A DNA stretch of 64,000 bases from Molanna angustata (lineage: Eukaryota; Arthropoda; Insecta; Trichoptera; Molannidae): assembly GCA_963576475.1 (NCBI GenBank), contig OY754984.1, positions 14,773,722-14,837,721 on the forward strand. Direction: 5' to 3'. The translations under genes and the position numbers were made by a program. Below, piece by piece: positions 1 through 10,300 of the stretch. How positions within the stretch are numbered: position 1 is the first letter of the stretch; each line of letters opens with the position of its first letter. The notes beneath the pieces were generated by a model. It made no database searches. It was not told where the DNA came from and saw only the letters and a program-made list of their open reading frames with translations.

Positions 1-210
1 GGAAAGTATGATAAAAATTATAAAAGAATCTATAAATAATACGACCTATATAACTTCGTAAATGCACAACCATATCTAAGTGCACAACATTGATCACAAT
101 CACAAAATCGAATGCTGTCGAATGTGATAAATGATTAAAACAAACGAATTACGGCAAAAGTATGATTTTTATTAGGTGAAAACGAAAAAAAAATTGTTGT
201 TTGTACATAC

Positions 211-321
211 GTCGCTGTCATCTTTATCGAGTTCCATATTTCCATCTTCGACGTCTTCATCAGCATCTAACTTGTCATCGTTATCCTCGCTGTCCGACGT
301 ATCATTTTCAACTCTAGCCAT
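211..321 (-). CDS. First coding exon of an unidentified gene (acidic N-terminus), partial
   Basis: Read on the minus strand, an ATG at 321-319 opens 37 codons that end exactly at a GTATGT splice donor (210-205), so the exon finishes in phase 0 and the gene must continue past the left edge. The peptide begins MARVENDTSDSEDNDDKL and is extremely rich in Asp and Glu, as in the disordered N-termini of nuclear, chromatin or nucleolar proteins. I do not recognise the family. The plus-strand Ser-rich reading frame over the same bases is its antisense shadow. The likely 5' UTR is the sequence just above 321. The gene runs divergently from the septin gene. Seen: ATG, codon bias toward Asp/Glu/Ser, strong donor. 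Inferred: that this is a genuine first exon; a chance ORF with a donor cannot be excluded. Confidence 0.55.
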
Positions 322-761
322 TGCTTACAATTTGTTCACAATCAAAGTGCGACTCGATTTTTGTCCAAATTAACGCAAAGCACAACAAACACTATCGTTT
401 AACATTTACTTGCGTTTTCTAACCTAAAATATTACCAAATATTACGTCCAACTCTTCAACCTACGATGACATTTTAATATTCCTAGCAACATTTGAAATT
501 AATAAGTACCTACTCATTTTATATATCACGAGCAAATAACAACAAAATCAAATTTAATATTATATATTCTATCCAACATATATACTTACATAAAAAAAAT
601 ATTTTTAATAATGAAAATTTACTTTTTTAACGATTATAAAATATTTAACTTTGTGTAATTTTTTAATATAGCAACCTTAAACGCAAAATGATCAATGTAA
701 TGTTACATCTTGAAGTTGTTTAAAAATTTATGTAAAAAGTGCATGTAGATTCCATTAAACT

Positions 762-880
762 TTTTGAACCTTTTCGCGGTGGAGGAGGGCAGTTTGCACA
801 TATACCATTCAAGCAAAAAGACACAAATTTTCGATCTGTGCACCCACGTGACTGGTTCGAGTTGTTTTACGATAACTATA
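762..880 (+). repeat. Dispersed repeat R5, copy 1
   Basis: A stretch of about 119 bp matches four other places in the window (20705-20823, 27848-27948, 35525-35620, 38322-38420). Shared landmarks are a GAGCC/GAACC start, a G-rich GGAGGGGGG-type run, the core GCAAAAAGACACAAATTT, and in copies 1-3 an ending close to GATAACTATA. No ORF is shared. It is an old interspersed repeat of unknown class. Confidence 0.7.
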
Positions 881-1860
881 CATACATATCAGGGATACTG
901 CGGACAACCGCATCCGCAATTGCGGAGCTTCCATATTATTTGAAAATCTGCATTCGCATTTAATAATGCGGGTACAGATGTGATGCAGGTCTAAAAAGGA
1001 ATAAAAAAAAGATCAATATAAAAAAGGAAATCCACTTAAATGGCGGCGCATTCATCGAGAATAATTGAAAATATTATCACAAATAGCACGCAGATTTTTA
1101 TCGCTACCACCAGCTAGTGTTCATCATTCAGTAGCGTGGGCTAAATTTATAAGCCTCTTCAAATGTATTAAATGTCACAGAAAAATATTGTTCTTACAAA
1201 AACTTACTGTCACCAAACCTCCAAAATGTGATAATTAAAACAATCGAAACTGCACACGCATTGTGTTCCTAGTGCACCGGAGGCCATGTCAGGAGACATC
1301 GGTCGGATACTGCCTCCTGAAGCCGTAGAGTAATCATTGGATGACGTGGTGATCGTCACACCACATTCAGCAGGCATACTGTCGCGTTACTAAGGAGGCG
1401 GACGCTGAGTCGGAAAAGGTTTCGTTATTGAGCAGCGCTCATCCTGGAGTCAGCCAGCAGCTCCTCACGCCCAGCCTTGTCCCCATTATCCATCAACGAC
1501 GCACTCATCGCGCGCTGGATCTACCTTCAGATCATGGCCGTGTAAAAGGAGAAGAAAATATTTTGTGCCCATCAGAAAAACGACCATAACAATACTATGA
1601 CAAAGTAAATTTATTAATTGGTGATATTATTCGGCCTGTTTTTTTGTTGTTGTTATTTTAGGTACCTACTGGTTTTACAACTTTAGACATTAATTTGTGA
1701 AGCCCAAAATTTACATTTTACTGTCATCCAAATTTTATTTCATCGAAAACAAATAATATTTGTCTTAGATAATATATTAATTTAAATCACCCTCCTTATA
1801 GGGTGGATTTGATACCCTCCTCCCAAGAGGCTTCGAGGTAGAGCTCACTTTTTTTCAATG
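881..1860. other. Non-coding stretch with a GC-richer block
   Basis: No gene is recognised. Positions about 900-990 carry GCGGAC/ATCCGC-type short inverted motifs typical of decayed hAT-like MITEs. Positions about 1255-1545 are clearly GC-richer than the surroundings and have no convincing ORF or splice structure. The rest is AT-rich unique-looking sequence. Confidence 0.4.
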
Positions 1861-2309
1861 TCAAAAATGGAATTTGATATTTTTTTTTTATTTTTTTTTT
1901 ATTTTTTTTTTATTTTTATTTTATTTTTATTTTATTCAGAAATACAACAGCTTATACAATAATATGATAATACAGTAAGATAAAATTCTTGTTGATAACG
2001 CCAATTACAGTATTTCCTAGTGGGTGTTACAATATAATATAATATAACATAACACAATACAACACAATGCAACACAATACAATACAACAAAGTGTAACAT
2101 AACATAATATAATCTTCACTGCTAGACTGCCCATGGAGATGGATACGACGTGATGGGACACACTGCGGGGAGGGGAAGGGGGGGACGTATATATGTAGTA
2201 AATCGGCCCGCGCAACGTGCGACCACAAACATGCCACTATACAAAGCATTCATACTTATGACGTGTAGTTCAAGAGACTATATATCCATTTATCGATTTT
2301 AACAGTTCT

Positions 2310-3996
2310 TTTTTATAGGATGCAATGTTTGATGAAAACAGGTCTATCTTTGTATTGGTCATACAGTTATTATTGAAACTAATACACGCTCTATTGACAA
2401 ATGTGTTTAATATATAGTTAGTTCTACAGGATTCGATATAAAATAGTGTTTTATTTCTGTTACTTCTAGATGGACAGTGGAAACGAATTGCACTCAGGAG
2501 TGCACTACTATCGACTATATTATTTAAAAGTAGACCAGATCAATAACTATCCTTCGGTCTTCCAGTGATTTTATTTTATAATGTGTAAGTGCTTGATCAT
2601 AATACCGGAAATACCGACGGTTTCTGAAATTGTATTGTTTTATGCATTTTTTTTTAATCTCTCTATAGCATTAATGTGGACAGTATAACTCGGGTTCCAG
2701 ACCGCAGAGGCAAATTCCAAAAGACTTCGGATAAGCGAGTTGAACAGTATTACCAGCGAGTTGGGATTCCGGAAGTCCTTTGTGTTTCTAAATATAAAGC
2801 CTAGGGTCTTGTAAGCACGGGAAGTAATATTGTCATAGTGTTTAATGAAATTTAATTTTTCATCTAATATAATTCCCAAGTCCCTCATTTCGGACTTACG
2901 TTCTAGAGTCGAGCTATTTAATTTATAATCAAAGTTTATCCTGTTTTTGTTTCTGGTATATGTTATAAAGTTACACTTGTCAATATTCAGGAACAGTTGA
3001 TTTACCTGACAGTACTCTTTTAGTGCGTCGATGTCGTTTTGAAGATCAATACAATCAGTGATACACTCGATTTTTCGATATAGTTTAGCATCGTCTGCAA
3101 ATAATAATAAGTTCGAGGTTTTTACACAGTTTCCCATGTCGTTTATATATATTAGGAACAGGAGTGGTCCCAGATGGGATCCCTGGGGTACTCCAGAGTG
3201 AATAGGTAAATATGATGATGTGTATCCGCATACAGTTACCGCCTGAGACCTATTTTTTATGTAGGATTCAAACCATCTTAGGAGATTACCCCTGATTCCC
3301 AATTTATATAGTTTCTCCAATAAAATGTTATGATTAAGTTTATCAAATGCTTTGGAGAAATCACTATAGAAGGCGTCAACCTGTTTTCCCTCATGCATCG
3401 ATTGTGTGATATAATGGGTCATGCATCGATTGTGTGATATAATGGGTAAACTCAAGTAGGTTCGTCTCAACAGATCTTTTGGTTCTGAATCCGTGTTGAC
3501 TATTACTGATATATGGGTTTATTTTTGGGTTAATATGATTTATTATTATCTTTTCAAGTAATTTGCTAACTATTGGGAGTTTTGATATTGGTCGGTAATT
3601 TTTTACGTCACAACGATCTCCGTTTTTATGTATTGGAGATATCCATGCTTGTTTCCACACTGATGGGAAACAACCTTCGCGCAGAGATTTATTAAATATT
3701 ATCGATAAAGGTTCCGATATCTCAGGCAAACAATTCTTCAAGAAAACCCCCGGTAATTTGTCGGATCCTGAGCCCTTGTTTATATTTAAGTTATTTATAT
3801 ACCTACTCACTAACGAAACGTCCACCTGTAAGTCATGTATTAATAATAGATTGTTATCATTTATAGGTTGCGTCTCGCCGCTTTCGTAATTATTTCTGTT
3901 TGAGTTTTGAATAAGTACAGACGTAAAATATTCGTTAAAAGCATTACAAATTAGTGGTGCAAAGTTCGATATTATTTTAAGATCCTGTCTTTTCAA
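2310..3996 (-). pseudogene. LINE reverse transcriptase, broken
   Basis: Minus-strand translation gives a near-complete RT domain: INKGSGSDKLPG, NYRPISKLPIVSKLLEK, DFSKAFDKLNHNILL, SGVPQGSHLGPLLFLIYIND and the catalytic LLLFADDAKLY (FADD at 3101-3090). The reading frame breaks at 3391-3446, where a 28-bp unit is duplicated in tandem, and again in a 9-base T run at about 2648. Beyond that run the shifted frame continues with the typical LINE C-terminal tail (HYKIKSLEDRRIVIDLVYF, CRTNYILNTFVNRACISF) to about 2310. In a live element the enzyme would carry out target-primed reverse transcription; this copy cannot make it. Confidence 0.85.
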
Positions 3997-3997
3997 A

Positions 3998-4650
3998 TCG
4001 ATTCATGATATTTATGCGGATCATCAATTCGCTCTTCGATTCAATATGATTCAAATATGGCTATCCTTATCTATCGTACATAACATGTACGTAATATGAC
4101 AGAGAATACAAAACCGATTCAAAATATGATATGCAAATGTAGGCGTTAAAATGTTTGCATTTCAATGTACTTAATGGTCAATATTGCTTAAATATTTTAT
4201 GAACCATAATGAATTAGTCGTGAATCGAAGATTGCCATCAGTCTTTATCTTAAAAGAATTATAACAGATCGCCTTCAAAATAGTATATACAATTATAGAC
4301 GTTACGTATTTGTTTTTCAAAGTGTGTTGCGGTCAAAATTGCTTAACATATTCAAGAACCACAATGAATTAGATTTCATGAACCATAATGAATTAGTTGT
4401 GAATCGAAGATTGCCATGAGTCGGTCTGTGTATCGCATTCTAACTATATACTTTACGTGGATTAGAGCAAGAGAACACATGATCCGGAATCGATGAGTCG
4501 GTCTGTGTATCGCATTCTAACGATATATTTTATATGAGATAGAAAGTGTGAGAGTGATGTCTGGTTCATGAGCGGATCGTTGTGGCAACGTGAACCGTGA
4601 GTCACCGATTCAATTTAATGATCCGGTCAAATAATACGGATCACTCATTT
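3998..4650. mobile_element. Nested insertion in the LINE, MITE-like
   Basis: The LINE coding sequence is interrupted by about 650 bp with no homology to the ORF. The two ends resemble each other in inverted orientation (ATTTATGCGGATCAT near 4010; complement ATTTGACCGGATCAT near 4630). The interior holds two imperfect direct repeats built on a CATAATGAATTAG...GAATCGAAGATTGCCAT block (about 4206 and 4386), followed by a doubled GAGTCGGTCTGTGTATCGCATTCTAAC-type segment (about 4418 and 4495). This fits a non-autonomous DNA transposon. I could not delimit a target-site duplication. Confidence 0.5.
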
Positions 4651-5625
4651 TTCCCCATCGCTATTACAAATGGAGGCTGGTTTTGTAAAGACGTTGTCAT
4701 TATACTTAATTTTGTTTGGGATATCACCCGATTTCTTTTTAGACTTTATATAAGAGAACAAATATTTGGGGTTAGATTGAATATTTTTTTCTATATTGAT
4801 TAAATACTTATCATGGCATTGTTTTAATATTAGCTTTTGACGTCCTCTTAATAATTTGAAAGATAAGTAATCCATTGGGTTTTTGTATTTCTTCCACTTC
4901 CTATGAAAAGTCGACTTCTCTTTTATGACCCTTATAAGTGCCGGAGAATACCAACAGGGGTAGGAATTACCTGATTTAACTTTTTTTGTTGGTATGTATT
5001 CACGAATCAGATCCGAAATTATTTGATAAAATTTGTCAACACATTCATTTGTAGTGAGGTCGGATAAGTCTAATGCCCAGTCGTGCGATGCAAGACCAGA
5101 CTTAATGTGTGGGTAGTCAGCTCTTCCATAAAGGGTAATTTCCCTATAATTGCCTTTCAATAAACGGTCTCTAGTTAAGTTTACAGGAAATGTCACCAGA
5201 AGTGGGGGGTGGAATGGGTCCGGCTTGCTAAAAGATACCTTGGATTTGTGGACTCTACATTTTATATTTTTGGATAGGACGTAGTCAAGTAAATTACCTT
5301 GGCTATTGTGTATAAAGTTACATTGGTTCAAATCAGATAGAGAGAGAAACTCAAAAAATGATAAGCTTGCCGGACTGCCCACAGCGCCTCTAACTTCTGG
5401 CAGGCCATTCTCGCCTATGCTTCAGTGTATTTGTGAGAGGTTATAGTCTCCAAGCAACAGAAAGTCATCATTAGCTCGTTGGGACAAGATGTGTTCTACT
5501 TCATTTATGTGGAAAGATAAACTAGCAAGGTGACCGCCACCGGGAGCCACATATGCACAACATATATGAATACTTCTATTATGACCTATCACCAGAGATT
5601 CCACACATAGTCGCTGAACGAGATT
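4650..5625 (-). pseudogene. LINE endonuclease C-terminal part and linker, broken
   Basis: Minus-strand frames give IHICCAYVAPGGGHLASL and NDDFLLLGDYNLSQIHW-like sequence (5604-5422), the apurinic endonuclease-type core of LINE pol proteins, then SQGNLLDYVLSKNI and a HPPLLVTF segment followed by the charged linker to the RT (5382-4645). A stop near 5420 separates the two segments. It belongs to the same element as the RT at 2310-3996. Confidence 0.75.
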
Positions 5626-5642
5626 GGAAAAAAACTAAACAA

Positions 5643-6619
5643 AAATTGAAGCCGTGGTCTGACAATACACAAATGTCAAGTGTCAGCGCACAAACGTCAG
5701 ACGGCACGGTCATGTCACAAGATAAAATTTGAAATAAAATAAATAATTAAAATTGGTAATAAATCAGGACGTCACAAATCAAAATTAAATAGAGTCAATA
5801 TTGGACGTCACACGTTAAAATGGATTCAATAAAATAAATAACTTAAAATCACACAGCCGAAATATTGTCACATAAAATAAAAGAATGTCACAAGTATTGT
5901 TTTGGGGCACACATAATTTTCTCTTCTCGGCCATGGGCGTGCTGATGCACCACCAATGCCGGAATGGATCGTCGTCAATGGGCGAAGGGGCAAGGCTATC
6001 GGCGACAGCAACCTCGGGTCCCAGATACCGGCAGATGCCGGTTGGGTGACTGGCGGGAGCGACAGCGGCGGCGCGAGTCTCAAGGAGACGCAGGCCGTCG
6101 CTCCAGGGTCCAGCGCGACCCAACAGCGTTTGGAACACTTTCCAAACTCAGCACCCGCTTCGGTCCAGGAAAGCGGCTCTCTCGCCGAATGGTGGTGCGT
6201 CGATCCATCTCGGCACTCCAGGTGTCACATCCATGGCTGCCGGTGTGGAGCGAGCCTAACCGACACCCTCTGGTGCGGTTTGCAGCTGCTCTGGCCACAG
6301 TGAGCGCGGTCCGTGCAGACACGACGCGTGTCTAATTTCGACTGTCAAAACTTTTCACCTGTCACTCGTAATGTCACATATTTTAGGTTGTGTTATTGTC
6401 ATATTTTTTTCACATTTTATTTTTCGTAAATATTAGTTTGTGGTCTGATTTGGCGTCGAATTCAAAATAAAAAAATAACGCGAACAGGAGAGGTCGCGTC
6501 AGATTGCCTTAAATTATAAAAAAAGAAGAATTAATTTTATACTTTACATAATCGTGCCGTCTGACGTTTGTGCATTGACACTTGACATTTCTATTTATAG
6601 TCAGACCACGATTCAATTT
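5643..6619. mobile_element. 977-bp DNA transposon with about 60-bp terminal inverted repeats
   Basis: The left end (5643-5709) and right end (6552-6619) are inverted copies of each other, sharing CGTGGTCTGAC, AAATGTCAAGTGTCA and GCACAAACGTCAGACGGCAC. Subterminal GTCACA/TGTGAC motifs are scattered inside both arms. The centre (about 5935-6335) is GC-rich against AT-rich flanks and has overlapping ORFs of up to 123 codons on both strands, none of which I recognise as a transposase. Likely a non-autonomous TIR element that captured or retains foreign GC-rich sequence. The superfamily is unknown. Confidence 0.65.
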
Positions 6620-7196
6620 ATTGATAAGTTTTAATTTATTTTATTCGTTGAGATTCGATTGTCCTTCAACAATGTTAGAAGAGGATATCACAAAATATGT
6701 TTTTTTTTTCGCGCGGATGTGAGCCTTCAAAATTCCGCATCCTTACTTTTGGATTTTAAAAAATCTATATCCACCACATCCCTTATACATCCGTCACACC
6801 ATGTCCTTAATAATGTACTAGACAAAAAGAACTGAACGCCACATTTTTTTAAATGCATCCACCGCCTTATCACCATACATGCATTATCTCATACATATCC
6901 GTCTTTTCTTCAAACTTCATAAGTTTCCGTATTAAGTTCACATAATGGCAGCCATCATATTCTTGGCCTCAAAAACAACATGATGTTATATTATAATCAA
7001 TTTATTTTTTATTTACGAACATTATTTTGAAATGAAATATCCTTATCATGAGTAAATAATACATCCCAATTAATTTCCTTAAATAACTAAACGTTTGTGT
7101 AATTAATGAACAAAATTGATTGAGGCAAGATTTGAACTAGAATTATTTCTAAACTAAGTTGGTGCAGTATCGTATCCAAACCGATTGAATTAAATT
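6620..7196. other. Intergenic, no gene seen
   Basis: AT-rich. A segment near 6800-6850 (CATGTCC...GAACGCCAC) resembles one near 54090-54130, suggesting an old LINE or SINE tail. Nothing else is recognised. Confidence 0.4.
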
Positions 7197-7214
7197 TTGA
7201 AGATATTAGCCTCG

Positions 7215-7375
7215 CCTCGTCTCTCATTGGTTGGTTTCAGTCGTTCATTTTTCTTGCCCGGCTGTCATATTCTGTGTTTTGGTGTTTTGGGCGAGCATTT
7301 TATACATTATTTGTTGTGTATTATAACAGTGAAAGTTTTTTCGTTTTTAAAATATAAATCCGTAACGTTTCCGAG
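7215..7375 (+). promoter_or_regulatory. Probable septin promoter and 5' UTR
   Basis: The sequence upstream of the septin ATG is locally less AT-rich. It contains an inverted CCAAT box (ATTGG at 7228) and a TCAGT initiator-like motif at about 7239, a form common at arthropod start sites, with no convincing TATA box. That would give a 5' UTR of roughly 135 nt. This is inference from motifs; the true start is not visible. Confidence 0.35.
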
Positions 7376-10300
7376 ATGTCGAGTGATTCAATGAAAAATG
7401 TGAGTATTCAAATTATACCATTTATGTCAAGTTCGTGATAATATTCGGCGCTATCAGGGCGATAAGTACGTACGTTTAGGAATGTATTCTACTTTTTTGC
7501 ATTCACAGCAAAGCGTCCTGTGACCTATAAGGCGTTGTCGAAATCGCGCTAATTTAATATTATGTATAACGAGTAATGCTTTGTTTCGTACCCAAAAACA
7601 AATGCTTATAAGTTCATTCTCCCTATGACTCATCTAGTATTAATTTCTCCAATCCATGTTGCATTATATTTAAAATATTATCTTGTATTCATCTCCTACT
7701 TTGCATGTTTAACAGTAATGAAGTTCAATAAACTGCATTTTATTGACCCAATTGTTTCTTAGAAATTATTATCAGTCTACAATATGTGAGCATGTAAATT
7801 AAACAGATTATTTCTTGATTTTAATCAGATGTTTATCAAGTCATTCAAATGTGTGTTCAAATTTTTATCTAATAAAATTTGGATATTTCATTCAACATAT
7901 ATAATTATTGTAATGGTTGTTTAAAACTAATGGTCACATACAAGCCATTTAGCCATATAAATATAAGATTTAAAGGATGTGGGAGGATTTTAAATTTAGA
8001 ACTTTTTTCTACTTTATCTGTTATTGACTTGAAACTTTGAAAGTTGTTCACTTTACTATAGAAAGCGGCAATTTTTTTGGTGGGAAATATATTTTTCTTT
8101 AGTATAATTGTTTCTCTAACAAAATAATATATTAGTTAAATGAAACTTTTCAACTGGTACCATAGTTTTATACCGTAGGAATGTGAAATAAATGACTGTA
8201 GTCAGTGATATATTAAAATTCAATGATTTTCATGAAAATATTTTAATTCCCTGTAGAAGAGAAATTTGTATAAAACATTTCTCATGCAATTATTGGTTCT
8301 GGGCTGAAACATTGGTTAGTATCTTGACACGTTAAGTACTTTATTTAATCTATTTATTTTTTGAAATTGGGGAGAAAACAACATTTTTTACATGGTAATA
8401 ATACTTCCCATATATTTTTTACACTAAAATACACATTTTTATAAAACCAAAATCAATTAGTTAAAACATAAAAATATTTTACTATATTCCTTCTGTAAAT
8501 GGAGATATCCATGAACAAATCAATACATGGTGCCCCTAATGAGACTCCATTATAACATACAGCAGCTCTGAGTACTGACCCACATTCAAATGACTCATTT
8601 TCTAGTGATTTTATGCTTTACATTTAAATCAACTCGTTTAATATTGTTGGGACATTGAGTTCACCATATTTGCAATTTTGTGTAACATGAATAGATCAGC
8701 TAGCTCTCTCCTTCTACACAGACATTGAATTTAGACTCACCTGTAACTTATAGCAGGTTACATTACTCAGTAAATAATATCTTTGTAACTTTTTGTTTCA
8801 GTTTGCCAACTTGGAGACGCCGGGCTATGTGGGGTTCGCCAACTTGCCCAATCAGGTCCATCGCAAGTCCGTGAAGAAGGGTTTTGAGTTCACCCTCATG
8901 GTCGTGGGGGAGAGCGGTTTGGGCAAGTCCACTCTGGTCAACTCCCTCTTCCTCACGGACCTCTATCCGGAGAGAGTCATCCCTGATGCTGTCGGTATGT
9001 TGATTCTTTAAAATTCGCACATTTTTTGTTTTATAAGAATGGTCAATGCCTATATACTTTCCCTCATATCTTTAGCTTTGGTAGGTTTGGGTTCGAGAGA
9101 ATATTGTACAATAGTGACAAAATGTGTATATTGCGCCGCTGGCGTATCCTGGGCCAACAAAGAAGATAAGGTAAGGTGATATGCGATCAAATTTTTTCAA
9201 CCCAAAGATGAATCTGATACATACATTCTGAAGAGGTTCAAGTTTATTGAGATGCACTTCATTTGCATCCAAATAGCATACATCGGCATAATCAAGCAAT
9301 GGAAGAAGAAGTGATTGAGCAAGAGTTATTTTACAACGGAATGGAAGGAAATTTTTAAGTTAATTAAGTGAATGTAGGGCAAAGAAAATAGATTTACTAA
9401 CATGCGATACCTGTTCATGCCACGAAAGGTCATCATCGATGAAGATTCTTGATTCATTTTAAATTTTAATAATATGCCGTATCATGGAAATGCTACTATA
9501 GCTCCACTAGCGAGGAACTAGCATCCAGTGCTTGATTACACTGTTTTTCTTCTTACTGTCGCATCTGAAGTTTAATTCTATCTTATGTATCTGTAGTTTA
9601 AACATGGTTGTAAAAATGACATGTATGCCAGGAATTGACGGCATTCAGTTCTCTTTGCTTAACAAAACACATGTCATGAATTAATTGTTTGATATCTCTA
9701 TCATGATTAACATTAATAATCAACGAACTATTTTGATTTCTTTATATTCTGTTATACTGTGGTTAACCACAAGCCATGCTTTTCTAGTTACCTATTATTG
9801 TGTATAATAATATTTGTATTTTTGTGTATAATAATGTATGTATATTGCAATACAAATTAAATAACATTTCTACATGTATTATTTTGTCACATTTAATTTC
9901 TTACATAACATAATGAAATCAGATGACCTTAAAAAACACCACAAATCACGTTACTAAGATCAGGTGTTGAAGTTGACATTAAACGCAAATATTTTTAACA
10001 TAAATAATAAATAGTGTTAAATTATACAACTATATAAATAATATATGTTGAGAAATATAATTTATTTAAAAAATGTGATCAAATGCGAATACATGCTAAC
10101 AGATGGGTGATGGCAGAACGGTTAGCGTGTTGGTTTAGTAATGCAGTGGTCGCGAGTTCGAATCCTGCCACGACTGATTTCGTTCACCTATAGTACAAGC
10201 ATTTATGCTTAGTTTAGGGAATGTATGAGGATGTATATATACTTGTTTCAAGGAAATATTCATTCTTTAAAAAAAACTTGTAACCTACACTCTCTTCATG

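Larger units (their letters stand above)
1878..5630 (-). mobile_element. Decayed LINE (Jockey/CR1-like non-LTR retrotransposon)
   Basis: In minus-strand order the element shows an endonuclease C-terminal part and linker (5625-4650), a nested insertion (about 3998-4650), the reverse transcriptase (3996-2640), a frame-shifted RT C-terminus (2650 to about 2310), a 3' UTR with ACAAT-type low-complexity sequence (2035-2110), and an A-rich AATAAA/AAAAATAAA tail (1878-1935). The 5' half of the endonuclease is missing, so the copy is 5'-truncated, close to the TIR element beginning near 5643. Frameshifts, the nested insertion and a 28-bp duplication make it dead. The clade is uncertain; the RT signature and the FADD box fit the Jockey/CR1 group. 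Confidence 0.8.

Noticed and set aside
176..373. Ser-rich 65-codon plus-strand ORF
   Set aside because: It is the antisense of the acidic minus-strand exon at 211-321, which has the better donor and composition.
1255..1545. Hidden exon of a host gene
   Set aside because: Raised GC but stops in all frames and no paired splice signals with coding continuity.
5956..6335. Overlapping ORFs of 80-123 codons as host genes
   Set aside because: They lie inside a TIR element, overlap on both strands and show no conserved motif; treated as element core.
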